Source: Oscillospiraceae bacterium
GTDB lineage: Bacteria > Bacillota > Clostridia > Oscillospirales > Ruminococcaceae
Assembly: GCA_017828975.1 (NCBI GenBank)
Contig: JAGAJN010000012.1
Location: 1 to 64,000 of the forward strand
Direction of reading: 5' to 3'
Length of the DNA stretch: 64,000 nucleotides
Shown: positions 35,903 to 44,811 of the stretch, one piece after another
Position numbering within the stretch: the stretch's first letter is position 1
How the letters are laid out: every line of letters begins with the position of its first letter
Notes under the pieces: model-generated
What the model saw: the letters and a program-made list of their open reading frames with translations, nothing else
Databases searched by the model: none
What the model was told of the DNA's origin: nothing
Program-made: the position numbers and the translations under genes

Positions 35903-36803
35903 TTTTATCTATCCTTTCCGCAAGCTTCATTTTCAGTTCCGACGCAAGCTGACAGCGGTAGGAAATACCGTTCAGCTGATTTTCCGCCGCAGCGGCATGT
36001 TCAAAGCCCTTTGAAAATTCACCCCGCTCATAAAGGCAGCGGGCAAGTCCGTAATTTATCATTCCCGCCGTCTGATTTTGCCCCGCATCGGCAGAACCCA
36101 TATCCTGACGGCAGAAATACAGCGCAGAAAGCAGTTCAAAGGCTTCGTCAAACCGTCCTGAGGCGATAAGATATTTCTGATAGCACATACAGGTGCCCAT
36201 ATAGCTGTCAAGGTGTTTTGCGGAGCGTTCAATGTAAGGGACGCAGTCTGCAAGAAGTCTGTCTGCGCTTTGAATATCTCCCGTTTCGGAGTATATCTCA
36301 AGCATTGTCATATAATAACCGTCGGGTTCGGTCATTGCGGTGGGGTCAAGCGGAGAAAGCACGCTGTATGCCCGTGAAAATTCTCCGAGATCGACGTAAA
36401 TATCGCCTATGGAATGGATAATGCTCACACGGTGACGGACGTTCGATGTGTCCGCAAGAATCCGCTCAAGCTCGGCGATAAGCTCGTAAGAAGCGCCGTA
36501 TTTTGACATAGCTTCCGACACCTTTTTGCCCGTTTTTGTGGACAGAAAGCCCGATGACCGAAAGGCAGTCCGCTTGATGATAAACTGAACGATATTGGTG
36601 AAAATTATGCCGCCTATCATGACAGCCCAGACCGTCCACAGCCATTTCGGAAGGCATTTTAGAAGCCATGTGACTGCCGTTATTATGAGCATTGGAACTA
36701 ACGACAGCTTGAAAACCGCTTCGGCAATGGCAAATACGGAAACTATCTGCACGGTAAGGCGGAATTTTTTGTGAAGCTCCAAAAGCTTGGCTGCGTTTGG
36801 CAT
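35892..36803 (-). CDS. Membrane protein with TPR-like repeats, unknown function
   Basis: A 303-residue protein I do not recognise as a named family. Two or three hydrophobic segments lie at about 15-50 and 55-75. The rest is helical and resembles tetratricopeptide repeats (RVSIIHSIGDIYVDLGEF, YYMTMLEIYSETGDIQSA, LARCLYERGEFSKGFEHA), with about five helix pairs, probably on the cytoplasmic side. The RBS AGGAGG lies directly before its ATG. It follows btuD by 21 bp and overlaps hydF by 11 bp, so all are co-transcribed. A scaffold role is an inference from the repeats. Confidence 0.7.
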   Translation of the reverse strand: MPNAAKLLELHKKFRLTVQIVSVFAIAEAVFKLSLVPMLIITAVTWLLKCLPKWLWTVWAVMIGGIIFTNIVQFIIKRTAFRSSGFLSTKTGKKVSEAMSKYGASYELIAELERILADTSNVRHRVSIIHSIGDIYVDLGEFSRAYSVLSPLDPTAMTEPDGYYMTMLEIYSETGDIQSADRLLADCVPYIERSAKHLDSYMGTCMCYQKYLIASGRFDEAFELLSALYFCRQDMGSADAGQNQTAGMINYGLARCLYERGEFSKGFEHAAAAENQLNGISYRCQLASELKMKLAERIDKNAV

Positions 36804-36824
36804 GGACTGTCCTCCTTTGTCAGA

Positions 36825-37595
36825 TCATCTCCATATTTCTGCGATCTTTCTCATATACGCCTGAACATCAAAGCCGTAAATATCGGAAAGAATTTTGCTT
36901 TTAAGTACTTCCTTACAGCTGCCGTCGGCGGCTATTTTTCCGCTGTCCATTAATATCAGACGGTCGGAAGCGGCTGCGCAAAGATTCAGGTCGTGGAAAA
37001 CCCCCACTGCTGCGCCGCCGTCCTCCGTCCATTCACGTATCATGGAGATAAGCTCGGGAAGCCCCGAAAGGTCGATGTGATTGGCGGGTTCGTCAAGCAG
37101 GATAAGCTTCGGCTGCTGGGCGAATGTCCTTGCAAGCAGCACCCTTTGAAGCTGTCCGCCCGAAAGCTCGTTGATATATTTGTCGGCGAGGGAAAGTGCG
37201 CCTGTTCTTCGCATACAGTCCTCGGCAATGGAAATGTCCTCCTGTGTAATCGAGGAAAATATGCCGCTTTTATGGCAGAATCTGCCCATGAGGACGGTGT
37301 CCCGAACGGTATATGCGCCGACCGTTTCCGATGCGGAGGTCTGAGAGAACATTGCCGCAAGTCTTGCCCGCTCGTTGGGTTTGAGTTCATCGGTGTTTTT
37401 TCCGTCAATGAGAATTTCACCCGATTTTTTCGGGATAATTCCGCATATGCACCGAAGGAGAGTGGTTTTTCCGCAGCCGTTTTTTCCGCTGACGGACAGG
37501 GACTCGCCCCCGTTTACGTCAAAGGAAATGCCGTCTATAACATCTTCTCCGCCGTAGCCGCAGGTGAGGTTTTTTACGGATAACGCAACGCTCAT
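36825..37595 (-). CDS. btuD: Cobalamin ABC transporter ATPase
   Basis: A 256-residue ABC ATPase of the iron-siderophore/B12 importer class. Walker A is SGKNGCGKTTLLR, the signature is LSGGQLQR, Walker B is LILLDEP and the switch His is in GVFHDLN. I start it at 37595 because AAGGAGG lies nine bases upstream; a longer reading begins inside the permease gene and is rejected. It overlaps the permease stop by four bases (ATGA). The family alone cannot separate B12 from iron chelates; the riboswitch upstream of the unit decides for cobalamin. Confidence 0.88.
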   Translation of the reverse strand: MSVALSVKNLTCGYGGEDVIDGISFDVNGGESLSVSGKNGCGKTTLLRCICGIIPKKSGEILIDGKNTDELKPNERARLAAMFSQTSASETVGAYTVRDTVLMGRFCHKSGIFSSITQEDISIAEDCMRRTGALSLADKYINELSGGQLQRVLLARTFAQQPKLILLDEPANHIDLSGLPELISMIREWTEDGGAAVGVFHDLNLCAAASDRLILMDSGKIAADGSCKEVLKSKILSDIYGFDVQAYMRKIAEIWR

Positions 37596-38623
37596 GCTCT
37601 GCGCCTCCTTTTGAAGAAAACATAGGCGAAAAACGGTGCGCCGATAAGCGCTGTGACCGTTCCCGCGGGAAGCTCCGAGGGGGCTGTGACCGTTCGTGCG
37701 GCAATGTCGCAAATAACCGTAAATGCTCCGCCGACCAGCGCCGACATTGGTATTGACAGGCTGTGCTTTGCGCCGAAAATTCGCCGTACTATCTGCGGTG
37801 CGATAAGGTCAACAAAGCCGATAACGCCCGCAAATGCCACGGAAGTTCCCGTTAAAAGGGACATAACTATCATCAGTATGCGGCGTGTTTTTGCGGGGTC
37901 AATGCCCATAGATGCTGCCTGTTCGTCACCGAAGCTTAAAAGGTCAAGCTCTCTTGAATAGCGAAGATAGACAGCCATACATATCAGCAGGACTGCCGAA
38001 AGGATACCGCAGGCTGTCCAGCCCCGTCCCGAAAAGCTGCCTGTCTGCCATTTGAAAATGAGGGCGTATTTATCTCCCGAAAGATTTGCAACGAGATTTA
38101 CCAAGGCATTTGCAAAAAGGGAAATGACCATTCCCGTTAAAACCACCGTGCTGCTTTCAAAGCCTTTGTCTATCTTCGAGGAAAATCCCACAGTGATAAA
38201 CATTGTGACCACGGCAAACGCAAGCCCCGCCGCAGCAACGGTAAATCCCCCGAAAAAGCTCGCCCCCGACGCTATAACAAGCGCCGCACCCAGGGACGCA
38301 CCGCTTGAAACTCCCAGCGTATAGGGCGAACCCAGCGGATTCCGCAGCGCCGACTGCACCACAGCCCCCGACGCCGACAGTGCCGCACCCGTCAGAAATG
38401 CCAGCAGCACACGGGGCGTTCTTATGTCCATAATGATATTTACGGTGGTGGGGGACATTCCCTCGGGGAGCGGCTGCCCGAAAAGCCGCACGCCCGCAGC
38501 GCTGATTATCTCGCTGACGGGTATGCTCACCGAGCCTGCCGATATGCCGAAAAGCACCGAAATTACGGTGATAACAACAGTTGTTATCACCGCTGCGGGC
38601 TTAGTGTTGCCAAGCTTCTTCAT
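37592..38623 (-). CDS. btuC: Cobalamin ABC transporter permease (FecCD family)
   Basis: A 343-residue membrane protein with about ten helices, of the FecCD/BtuC family. Recognisable family segments are IRTPRVLLAFLTGAALSASG near the first helices, LRNPLGSPYTLGVSSGAS, and GVIGFVDLIAPQIVR close to the C-terminus, which contacts the ATPase. It overlaps both neighbours by four bases, so btuF, btuC and btuD are translationally coupled. It probably imports cobalamin or a precursor. Confidence 0.88.
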   Translation of the reverse strand: MKKLGNTKPAAVITTVVITVISVLFGISAGSVSIPVSEIISAAGVRLFGQPLPEGMSPTTVNIIMDIRTPRVLLAFLTGAALSASGAVVQSALRNPLGSPYTLGVSSGASLGAALVIASGASFFGGFTVAAAGLAFAVVTMFITVGFSSKIDKGFESSTVVLTGMVISLFANALVNLVANLSGDKYALIFKWQTGSFSGRGWTACGILSAVLLICMAVYLRYSRELDLLSFGDEQAASMGIDPAKTRRILMIVMSLLTGTSVAFAGVIGFVDLIAPQIVRRIFGAKHSLSIPMSALVGGAFTVICDIAARTVTAPSELPAGTVTALIGAPFFAYVFFKRRRRA

Positions 38624-39657
38624 TCTCCGAAAATTTCGGGATATACAGCCGCTGCCACCTCACGAATTCCCTTTACAACATTCTGGGACGGTCTGCTTAC
38701 GGGATTGGGTTCAACCTGATAAACACAGCCGTTCTTTACAGCGGAGATATTCTCCCAGCCTGCACGGGCAGAAATTTCGTTAAAGTCGTAGCCGTCGTAT
38801 TTTACGCTTGTGATGATAACATCGGGGTCTGCGGCGATAACCGTTTCCTCGGAGTTGGAGAGCCAGCCTTCCTCATTAGCATAGATATTTTCTGCGCCAA
38901 CGATATTCAGAATGTCATTGATAAATGTGTTGTTTCCGCAGGTGTAGAGATAGGGTGCTGCGGAAATTTCAAAGTAGACCGACTTCTTTTCGGTTATAGC
39001 GGCTGCCTTTTCGGTTATTTCGGAAACGCAGCTGTCGATGTCCGCAATAAGCTCTGCGCCCTTGTCAGCCTTGTCAACACATTCGGAGATAAAGCGTATT
39101 CCGTCCTTCAGTCCGTCAACAGATGCTGCGGAGGGGAGATAGAGAACGGTAACTCCCGCTTCCTTCAAGGTGTGGTAGGGGTCGTCTGCGCCTGTCATGG
39201 AGATGCCGTCGATGATAACTGCGTCGGGTTCGAGAGATGCGATATATTCAATGTCGAGATTGTAGAAATCAAGTGTGCAGACAGACGGGTCAACGCCTTC
39301 AACGTCTGCGGAATACATATCTGCGGCGATTATCCTGTCGCCTACGCCCAGACCTGTGAGAATTTCCGTAGCTGCGGGTGCGCCCGAGATGATAGCGTTC
39401 AGTTCGCCCTTTATCTCAACTGTGCCGCCTTCAAGGTCGTTTACTAAACGTATGTCGTCTGTGATTTCTTCGGCGGTTTCTTCGGTTGTTGTTTCAGATG
39501 GTGCCTCAGTGGTTTCCGATTCCGTTTCGGTCTGAGATACCGCTTCGGTCACGGATATGGTGGTGTCGGTAACGGAGGTGTTTCCCGATGAACAGGAAAC
39601 AGCGGTGAGGGCTGCTGCCATTGCGAGGATAAGTGCGGTTAGCTTTCTTGTTTTCAT
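38620..39657 (-). CDS. btuF: Cobalamin-binding lipoprotein
   Basis: A 345-residue extracytoplasmic binding protein. The signal ends in the lipobox VSC (Cys22), followed by a Ser/Thr/Glu-rich linker to about residue 70, then a class III binding fold (EILTGLGVGDRIIAADMY, EPDAVIIDG, YFEISAAPYLYTCG, EVAAAVYPEIFG). The start at 39657 has AAAGGA upstream; a much longer open frame running back through the riboswitch is an artefact. It is the first gene of the B12 import unit, and the cobalamin riboswitch and terminator hairpin lie between it and its promoter. Confidence 0.88.
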   Translation of the reverse strand: MKTRKLTALILAMAAALTAVSCSSGNTSVTDTTISVTEAVSQTETESETTEAPSETTTEETAEEITDDIRLVNDLEGGTVEIKGELNAIISGAPAATEILTGLGVGDRIIAADMYSADVEGVDPSVCTLDFYNLDIEYIASLEPDAVIIDGISMTGADDPYHTLKEAGVTVLYLPSAASVDGLKDGIRFISECVDKADKGAELIADIDSCVSEITEKAAAITEKKSVYFEISAAPYLYTCGNNTFINDILNIVGAENIYANEEGWLSNSEETVIAADPDVIITSVKYDGYDFNEISARAGWENISAVKNGCVYQVEPNPVSRPSQNVVKGIREVAAAVYPEIFGE

Positions 39658-39681
39658 TTTTCTTTTTCCTTTCTCTACGGC

Positions 39682-39716
39682 AAAAACACATTCGAGCGGT
39701 ATTCCGTCCGAATGTG
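39682..39716 (-). terminator. Riboswitch expression-platform terminator
   Basis: On the minus strand CACATTCG pairs with CGAATGTG (39687-39716) and is followed by TTTTT (39682-39686). It lies between the cobalamin aptamer and btuF, 25 bases before the start codon. This is the expected OFF structure when cobalamin is bound. Confidence 0.75.
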
Positions 39717-39841
39717 CCGAAAAAAGACAAATGCAAAGCAAGCCGTTTCCGATTTCCCGAAAAAACCGTAACAGCCATGACCTCGCACCTGCTGCATCAA
39801 CCGTACACTGCGGAATACAGCTCACCGGACAATACCGGAAT

Positions 39842-40064
39842 TGTACAGGCAGGTATTCCGACTTTGACCCCTTTGCAAGCCTTCCCATAGAATGTTTTTC
39901 TGTGCCTTTCCCCTGCCTTCGCCGGGGGAAAGGCACGCCGATATAAACTAAATTCCACAGTGACATAAGCAAATTACTTGCCCTATGCAAAGGTTCGGGA
40001 TTGTAACGTTTCCCGAGGTCATTACGGCGGCAGGACCGTGCTAAAGCTTCCCTGACTCTGTACA
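39842..40064 (-). promoter_or_regulatory. Cobalamin riboswitch
   Basis: Read on the minus strand, the ends pair (TGTACAG at 40064-40058 with CTGTACA at 39848-39842) as helix P1. Between them come the core-like CGGGAAACGTTACAATCCCG, the variant GTCACTG of the GCCACTG element, a 12-bp hairpin GTGCCTTTCCCC / GGGGAAAGGCAC, TATGGGAAGGC, and the closing GTCGGAATACCTGCC, which is the hallmark 3' end of this class. Length of about 220 nt is typical. It lies downstream of a strong promoter and upstream of a B12-type importer, so cobalamin should shut the unit off. Confidence 0.88.
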
Positions 40065-40120
40065 GGACGCATAATGCGTCTGTGCCGTTATTTACTGCGG
40101 ATATTTTCCGCATCGGAATA

Positions 40121-40149
40121 ATTATATCAGTTTGGCAGTGCTTTGTCAA
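40121..40149 (-). promoter_or_regulatory. Promoter of the B12 import unit
   Basis: On the minus strand a consensus TTGACA (40144-40149), 17 bases, TATAAT (40121-40126). It reads into the cobalamin riboswitch. Confidence 0.9.
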
Positions 40150-40194
40150 TATATATTTGTTTGACAAATTACCGATAAATATGTGCAAAACCCC

Positions 40195-40223
40195 TTGAAT
40201 TTTGGATTTTTTTGTGATATAAT
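40195..40223 (+). promoter_or_regulatory. Promoter of the EAL gene
   Basis: TTGAAT (40195-40200), 17 bases, TATAAT (40218-40223). It is divergent from the B12 promoter 46 bp away. Confidence 0.8.
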
Positions 40224-40270
40224 AATGTAAGTATAGCTTTGTCATAATTTTGAAAAGACAGGTGAGCAGG

Positions 40271-42943
40271 TTGATCAATAACAAAAAAACCATAGGTCTG
40301 TGCCTTACAAAAATTCATGACAGAACAAGGTCGGAGTTTGCCGATTACCTGTTTTCTGCCGCAAAAAAGCTGGGGTACGGTCTTGTCATTTATAACAGCT
40401 TTATCGATTTTTACAAAAAAAGCGTGTATCTCAACGGCTCAAGATTTGTTTATGATAATATCGACTATTCTATCCTTGACGCTATGATAATCATGAACGA
40501 AACTATCTATGACAAGGAGATAGTGAACAACATCATAAGCAGTTCAAAGGCGAATAATGTCCCTGTTATTATCATTAAGGGAGAGGCCGAGGGCTGCATT
40601 TCCATAACCGATGATTATACCGAAGCTTATAAGCAGCTTATCCGCCATGTTATCCGTGACCACGGGGCAAAAAACGCCTTTTTTATTGCGGGAAATGAGG
40701 AAAATGACGGAAACACCGTTAAAAGGCTGGGCTGCTATAAGGCTGTCCTTGCCGAGGAAGGTCTGGAGTTTTCCGAGGATAACGTTGCTTACGGTCGGTA
40801 CTGGAACGGTCCCGTTATAAAGATAATAGACAGGCTCGTTGAGGAAAAACGAATTCCCGATGCTATTATCTGCGCAAATGATATAATGGCTATGGCAGCT
40901 TGTTCAAGGCTTTCCGAGCATGGCTTCAAGGTCCCCGATGATGTTATCGTTACGGGCTTTGACGGCATTGAACAGGCGGATATGTTCCTGCCCGCTGTCA
41001 GCACCTGTCGGGAGGATATAAAGGGGCTTGCCGAAAAGGTCATCTCAATTATCTGCGACCTTACAGAGGGCAGGGAAACCGAGATGAGCTATATAAACGG
41101 CTTTGTTCCCAAGTTCACGGAATCCTGCGGCTGTGCTGCAAGTTCCCATGCAATAAACCGTCAGACGGTATGGGAAATGTTCAATGTTATGAGCGAGATG
41201 AATTCCCATGAGGATTACATCTACTCAAAGCTTGACAGAATACTTGACAAGCCGTCACTTTCCGAGGCGATAAAGATAATCTCATACATAATCCAGGGCG
41301 GCTCCTATCTGTTTATCCGCAACGATTGTCTATCACAGCTTTCCCCCGAAAATATAGAGTATGAGGGGGATTACACCATTGTCACCCATTCCGACAACAA
41401 TGATACGGAGTCAGACCCCTGCTACTCCTTTATGGCGGACGGTACGTCACTTCCCGGGCATGACCCGAATAACAGCGGAATGATAATCCTCAGCCCCATA
41501 TTTGTAGGGGAAACGGTGTGCGGCTATCATACGTCGGTCGTTGACAGCGCAGTTTCCGATGCGCATAAAATAAAGAGGATAACCAAGGCGATAAACATCT
41601 CCTTCAACGAAATGTACAACCGTCAGAAGCAGAAAACCATGAAGCTTCTTGCGGAGGAGGCGGCTTACACCTATTCCCTTACGGGACTGCCCAATCTGCG
41701 CGGCTCATGCAAATGGTTTACCGAGTTTTCCGCCAATTCTGAAAACAGGAACAAGCCTATTTCCGTTTCCTTTTATGCTATTGCCAAGTACAAATATATT
41801 TACGAGAATTACGGTATCGCCGATGTGGAAAATGCGGTCAAGTTCGTTGCCGAGGGGCTGAAATCCTCAAATCCCGACAAGTGCTTTGTGGGACAGGTTT
41901 CCGAAAACGAATTCATTGTTGTCAATTACTATGATTCATCGGAACAGATCTCCAAGACCATCAATAAGGCAACGTCTAACTTCTTTACCCTAATGGCAAG
42001 CTTCAACGGCATTAACGAAAAGGACTATTATGTTGAAGTCAACTGCGGCTGTACGGTCGTTGACCCCGGCTGGAGCGGCACTCTTGCAAGCTTTATAAAA
42101 TCTGCCAGCGGCGAGCTGTATATGAACAAGCTCAAGGCAAATACAGAGCGCAAAAAGAACGCCGAAAACAATGTGGAATTTGATGAAGAGGCGTTTACTC
42201 TCCTTATTGAGCAGAACCTTTTCCGTTATTGCTTCCAGCCTATCGTCGATGCAAGAACGGGCGATATTTACGCTTATGAGGCACTTATGCGCACGGACGA
42301 GAGCATACATATGTCACCCTTTGAGATACTGAATGCTGCCTCTCAGTGCGGACGGCTTTACGACATTGAACGGGCGACGCTCTTTAATGTTATGGAGCAT
42401 TATTCCCATTCTGCCGATGTTTTCAAGGACAGGAAGGTGTTTATCAACCTTATCCCGGGCTATTTCCTGAATGAAGCCGATTATGCAGTTATTGGCAGCA
42501 AATACGGCAAATATATGGATAATTTCGTTTTCGAGATAACCGAGCAGAACACGCTGTCCGACGATGAGCTTGACCGTATCAAAAAGCTTGGCGGCGATTC
42601 CAGAAGCAATGAAGTGGCTGTTGACGATTACGGTACAGGTCATTCAAATATCGTAAATCTTCTGAGATATTCGCCCCAGATAATCAAGATAGACAGGTTC
42701 CTTATCAGCGGCATAGACAAGGACGTTAACAAGCAGATGTTCATCAAGAGCACCATTGATTTTGCAAGACTCAACGACATCAAGGTGCTGGCAGAGGGCG
42801 TTGAGACCTCTGAGGAGATGAAAACTGTTATATCCTTCGGCGTTGACTACATTCAGGGCTATTACACGGGACGCCCCGTTTTTGAGCCCATTTCCGAGAT
42901 AGACGAAGCTATCAGGAAAGAAATAATCGACTGCAATTCATAA
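40271..42943 (+). CDS. Sugar-sensor-like, degenerate GGDEF and EAL fusion protein
   Basis: An 890-residue cytoplasmic protein. Residues about 5-290 are a LacI-type effector domain without its DNA-binding helix-turn-helix (AIICANDIMAMAACSRLSEH, VPDDVIVTGFDGIEQAD). A middle region (about 300-450) is unassigned. A cyclase-like domain follows with SENEF (544-548) in place of GGDEF, so it is inactive. The EAL domain has EAL at 670-672, FINL, FEITEQ, VDDYGTGHSN, IKIDRF, LAEGVET and QGYYTG, so it should hydrolyse c-di-GMP. I choose TTG 40271, preceded by AGGTGAG, over TTG 40250, which lacks a site. It probably couples a small ligand to c-di-GMP breakdown; the ligand is unknown. Confidence 0.88.
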   Translation: MINNKKTIGLCLTKIHDRTRSEFADYLFSAAKKLGYGLVIYNSFIDFYKKSVYLNGSRFVYDNIDYSILDAMIIMNETIYDKEIVNNIISSSKANNVPVIIIKGEAEGCISITDDYTEAYKQLIRHVIRDHGAKNAFFIAGNEENDGNTVKRLGCYKAVLAEEGLEFSEDNVAYGRYWNGPVIKIIDRLVEEKRIPDAIICANDIMAMAACSRLSEHGFKVPDDVIVTGFDGIEQADMFLPAVSTCREDIKGLAEKVISIICDLTEGRETEMSYINGFVPKFTESCGCAASSHAINRQTVWEMFNVMSEMNSHEDYIYSKLDRILDKPSLSEAIKIISYIIQGGSYLFIRNDCLSQLSPENIEYEGDYTIVTHSDNNDTESDPCYSFMADGTSLPGHDPNNSGMIILSPIFVGETVCGYHTSVVDSAVSDAHKIKRITKAINISFNEMYNRQKQKTMKLLAEEAAYTYSLTGLPNLRGSCKWFTEFSANSENRNKPISVSFYAIAKYKYIYENYGIADVENAVKFVAEGLKSSNPDKCFVGQVSENEFIVVNYYDSSEQISKTINKATSNFFTLMASFNGINEKDYYVEVNCGCTVVDPGWSGTLASFIKSASGELYMNKLKANTERKKNAENNVEFDEEAFTLLIEQNLFRYCFQPIVDARTGDIYAYEALMRTDESIHMSPFEILNAASQCGRLYDIERATLFNVMEHYSHSADVFKDRKVFINLIPGYFLNEADYAVIGSKYGKYMDNFVFEITEQNTLSDDELDRIKKLGGDSRSNEVAVDDYGTGHSNIVNLLRYSPQIIKIDRFLISGIDKDVNKQMFIKSTIDFARLNDIKVLAEGVETSEEMKTVISFGVDYIQGYYTGRPVFEPISEIDEAIRKEIIDCNS

Positions 42944-42944
42944 A

Positions 42945-42984
42945 AAAATCCCGTATCCGTTTTTCTGGGATACGGGATTTTTTG
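42945..42984 (+). terminator. Terminator of the EAL gene
   Basis: AAAATCCCGTATCC pairs with GGATACGGGATTTT, followed by TTT. Confidence 0.88.
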
Positions 42985-43002
42985 CGCTTACCTGTTATTA
43001 TA

Positions 43003-43098
43003 CTAATAACCAATTAAAAAGTGAATAAAAAATCAAGCAAAAACTTGCGTATATGGTTTTTGTGCAGATTTTTTATCTATACTTTTATTGGTTATTAG
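43003..43098. mobile_element. MITE-like element, copy C
   Basis: A 96-bp near-palindrome beginning CTAATAACCAAT and ending ATTGGTTATTAG, flanked by TA. The core AAAAACTTGCGTATATGG is identical to copy A in the same orientation. It ends two bases before the stop codon of the TROVE-like gene on the minus strand and 18 bp after the EAL terminator. Confidence 0.82.
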
Positions 43099-43100
43099 TA

Positions 43101-44576
43101 TTAGGCAGCCTTTATGGACTTATATCTGTCGGAGGAAAGAATGTCGTTCATTATCTTCAAGGGGGACATTTCGCCCGATCTCACCATATCAAATATGGCG
43201 GGAGAAGCACCCGACACCAGTGCAGCACCCGTATTGGTAAGCCTTACGGGGACGCAGCCCGAACGGCTGTTGACGTTCCAGAAGATTATATCGGGCAGCT
43301 TGTATCCGTAACGGGCGAACCTTCGCTTCATTGCAGAGAACAGGGTCAGGCTGTTTCCTCCCTCTGCGCAGATGTCAAACTCCATATCGGAGATTATGTA
43401 CATTCTCGAAGGGATCTCAGAGGGTGCAAGCTTGTTGTCAACGGCTGTTTTGAGTATCAGGTCAAAGGTGGCTTCAATGTCGGTGTTTGCGCACTCGTCG
43501 AAGGAAGCGCAGTAGCGGGCTTTTTCGGTAATGTCCTTTCCCTTGACCTCCACAAGTCGGGGGTGCTTGGAGAAGGTGATGAAGTGTCCGCCGAATGCAC
43601 CCTTGTTGTGCTCTGCGAAGTAAATGCCGAGGGAAATTGCGGCGTCTATGGGACGTATGCCGCCGTTTGCCGACCAGGTCATTGACCCCGAGCCGTCCAC
43701 AACTGCAATAGCGTTTGCATTCTCCTCGCCGTCACCGCAGGAGGTAAGGGAGTTCCAGGTGGCGTCGAGGGAAGTACGCTCATCGGGGGTGGGCATGACC
43801 CCCAGCGTCCTGCGGATAACCTCGTAGGGGTAGAGGGTGGAGGCGTTCAGCTTTGCTTCTCCACGCTGAACGGCGCCGAGAAATTCTGTGTAACGCTCCT
43901 TGTCGTTTCGGAGAAATGCCAGCCTGTACTTGAACATTGCTCCCGAGGTCTGCTTTGAGTAGTCAAAGCTGTAATCGGAAACACGCAGGCGGTTTTCGAT
44001 GATGTCGGTGTACTTTCTCAGCGCAGAAAGTGTGCGGCGGTAGTTACGCTCGGACATTTTCAGCTTTCTGCAAAGCATTCTGCCCATGCGGACGGTTTCC
44101 GCAGAAGATGCGTTTACGGAAGGCAGCCACTTTGCCAGCAGGGAAACCGGCTTGCCCTCGGACATTGCCGCAGTGTCGGCGTCAAGGCGTTCCTTTATGA
44201 CCGCAACGGCATCGTCGGCGCAAACTGTGTTAAGAAGGGCGCAGAGGTCGTCGTATCTGCCGTATTCGGCAATGTTTTCTATGTTCGCGCGGACAGATTC
44301 CGGGGCAATTCCTGCCAGAGTTTTTATTGCAATGCGGAAGAATCTGCGCTCGCCCAGACCGCCCCTGACGTCCCTTGCGAAGAAGACTATCTTCATTGCC
44401 TTGTCGGGGTCCTCCACATACGCACGGACAACCGCTGTGGCAATGGTGTTCTCATCGGCGTTGCGGAATGCGCCTGCTTTGAAGAACAAATCAAGGCAGT
44501 CGGAGCCCGATGTGGAATAGGTCACGGCACCGTTTTCGGTGTATGTATTGGGGGTATTTTTAATAGCATTAAGCAT
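43101..44576 (-). CDS. TROVE/Ro60-like RNA-binding protein (DUF2828 type) with VWA domain
   Basis: A 491-residue cytoplasmic protein. Residues about 15-290 form helical repeats like the Ro60 ring (TYTENGAVTYSTSGSDCLDL, AMKIVFFARDVRGGLGERRF, IAEYGRYDDLCALL). The C-terminal part is a VWA domain with MIDAS motif VVDGSGSM, plus YIISDMEFD. Ro60 proteins bind misfolded RNAs and Y RNAs. I start it at 44576 because AAAGGA lies nine bases upstream; a longer frame runs back into the non-coding RNA region. It lies downstream of rtcB on the same strand, separated only by a structured non-coding stretch. This is the arrangement of bacterial RNA-repair operons, in which Y RNAs lie next to rsr and rtcB. Confidence 0.8.
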   Translation of the reverse strand: MLNAIKNTPNTYTENGAVTYSTSGSDCLDLFFKAGAFRNADENTIATAVVRAYVEDPDKAMKIVFFARDVRGGLGERRFFRIAIKTLAGIAPESVRANIENIAEYGRYDDLCALLNTVCADDAVAVIKERLDADTAAMSEGKPVSLLAKWLPSVNASSAETVRMGRMLCRKLKMSERNYRRTLSALRKYTDIIENRLRVSDYSFDYSKQTSGAMFKYRLAFLRNDKERYTEFLGAVQRGEAKLNASTLYPYEVIRRTLGVMPTPDERTSLDATWNSLTSCGDGEENANAIAVVDGSGSMTWSANGGIRPIDAAISLGIYFAEHNKGAFGGHFITFSKHPRLVEVKGKDITEKARYCASFDECANTDIEATFDLILKTAVDNKLAPSEIPSRMYIISDMEFDICAEGGNSLTLFSAMKRRFARYGYKLPDIIFWNVNSRSGCVPVRLTNTGAALVSGASPAIFDMVRSGEMSPLKIMNDILSSDRYKSIKAA

Positions 44577-44610
44577 TGAAATCATTCCTTTCTTCGGTTT
44601 GAAACGGATA

Positions 44611-44673
44611 CCCACTCGGCTCGTAATAGGCTTCGAAGCCATTCAAAAAAATGTTTGCTGTACGAGCCGTGGG
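44611..44673 (-). ncRNA. Hairpin RNA unit G, tRNA-mimic-like
   Basis: On the minus strand CGGCTCGTA pairs with TACGAGCCG over 9 bp (44617-44669, 53 nt). The motif CAGCA follows directly after the 5' stem. The inside ends in GGCTTCGAAGCC, which has a T-loop-like TTCGA. CCCA/TGGG pairing may extend the stem outward. No RNA class could be confirmed by eye alone. Confidence 0.5.
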
Positions 44674-44678
44674 GCTTC

Positions 44679-44731
44679 AAGACACGCCCTCGAGGATTTG
44701 CGGTCCTCAGCACGATTGCTGTGCGTGTCTT
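44679..44731 (-). ncRNA. Hairpin RNA unit F, cloverleaf-like
   Basis: On the minus strand AAGACACGC pairs with GCGTGTCTT, a perfect 9-bp closing stem of a 53-nt unit. Inside are two small hairpins, CAGCA/TGCTG and GAGGA/TCCTC with a 7-nt loop, giving a three-way junction. ACAGCA comes right after the 5' stem, as in the neighbouring units. Confidence 0.5.
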
Positions 44732-44742
44732 ACTTATCCTTC

Positions 44743-44806
44743 AAGGTGCGATAAAAAATATTAAGCAGCCAATTTAAACCGGCTGAAATGCTGTCGTTTC
44801 GGCAGC
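44743..44806 (-). ncRNA. Degenerate hairpin unit E
   Basis: It contains the shared ACAGCA motif and two hairpins (GCTG...CAGC at 44790-44806 and CAGCC...GGCTG at 44766-44785), but I find no 9-bp closing stem. Its minus-strand 3' GCACCTT (44743-44749) can pair with AAGGTGC of unit C, 150 nt away. Confidence 0.3.
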
Positions 44807-44811
44807 GGAAT

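Noticed and set aside
36825-39657. Iron-siderophore importer
   Set aside because: The protein families allow it, but the cobalamin riboswitch upstream points to vitamin B12.
39658-40293. N-terminal extension of the cobalamin-binding protein
   Set aside because: The added 200 residues would be translated from the riboswitch and expression platform; a lipoprotein signal with RBS starts at 39657.
44577-44642. N-terminal extension of the TROVE-like protein
   Set aside because: It would run back into hairpin unit G; the better RBS is just before 44576.
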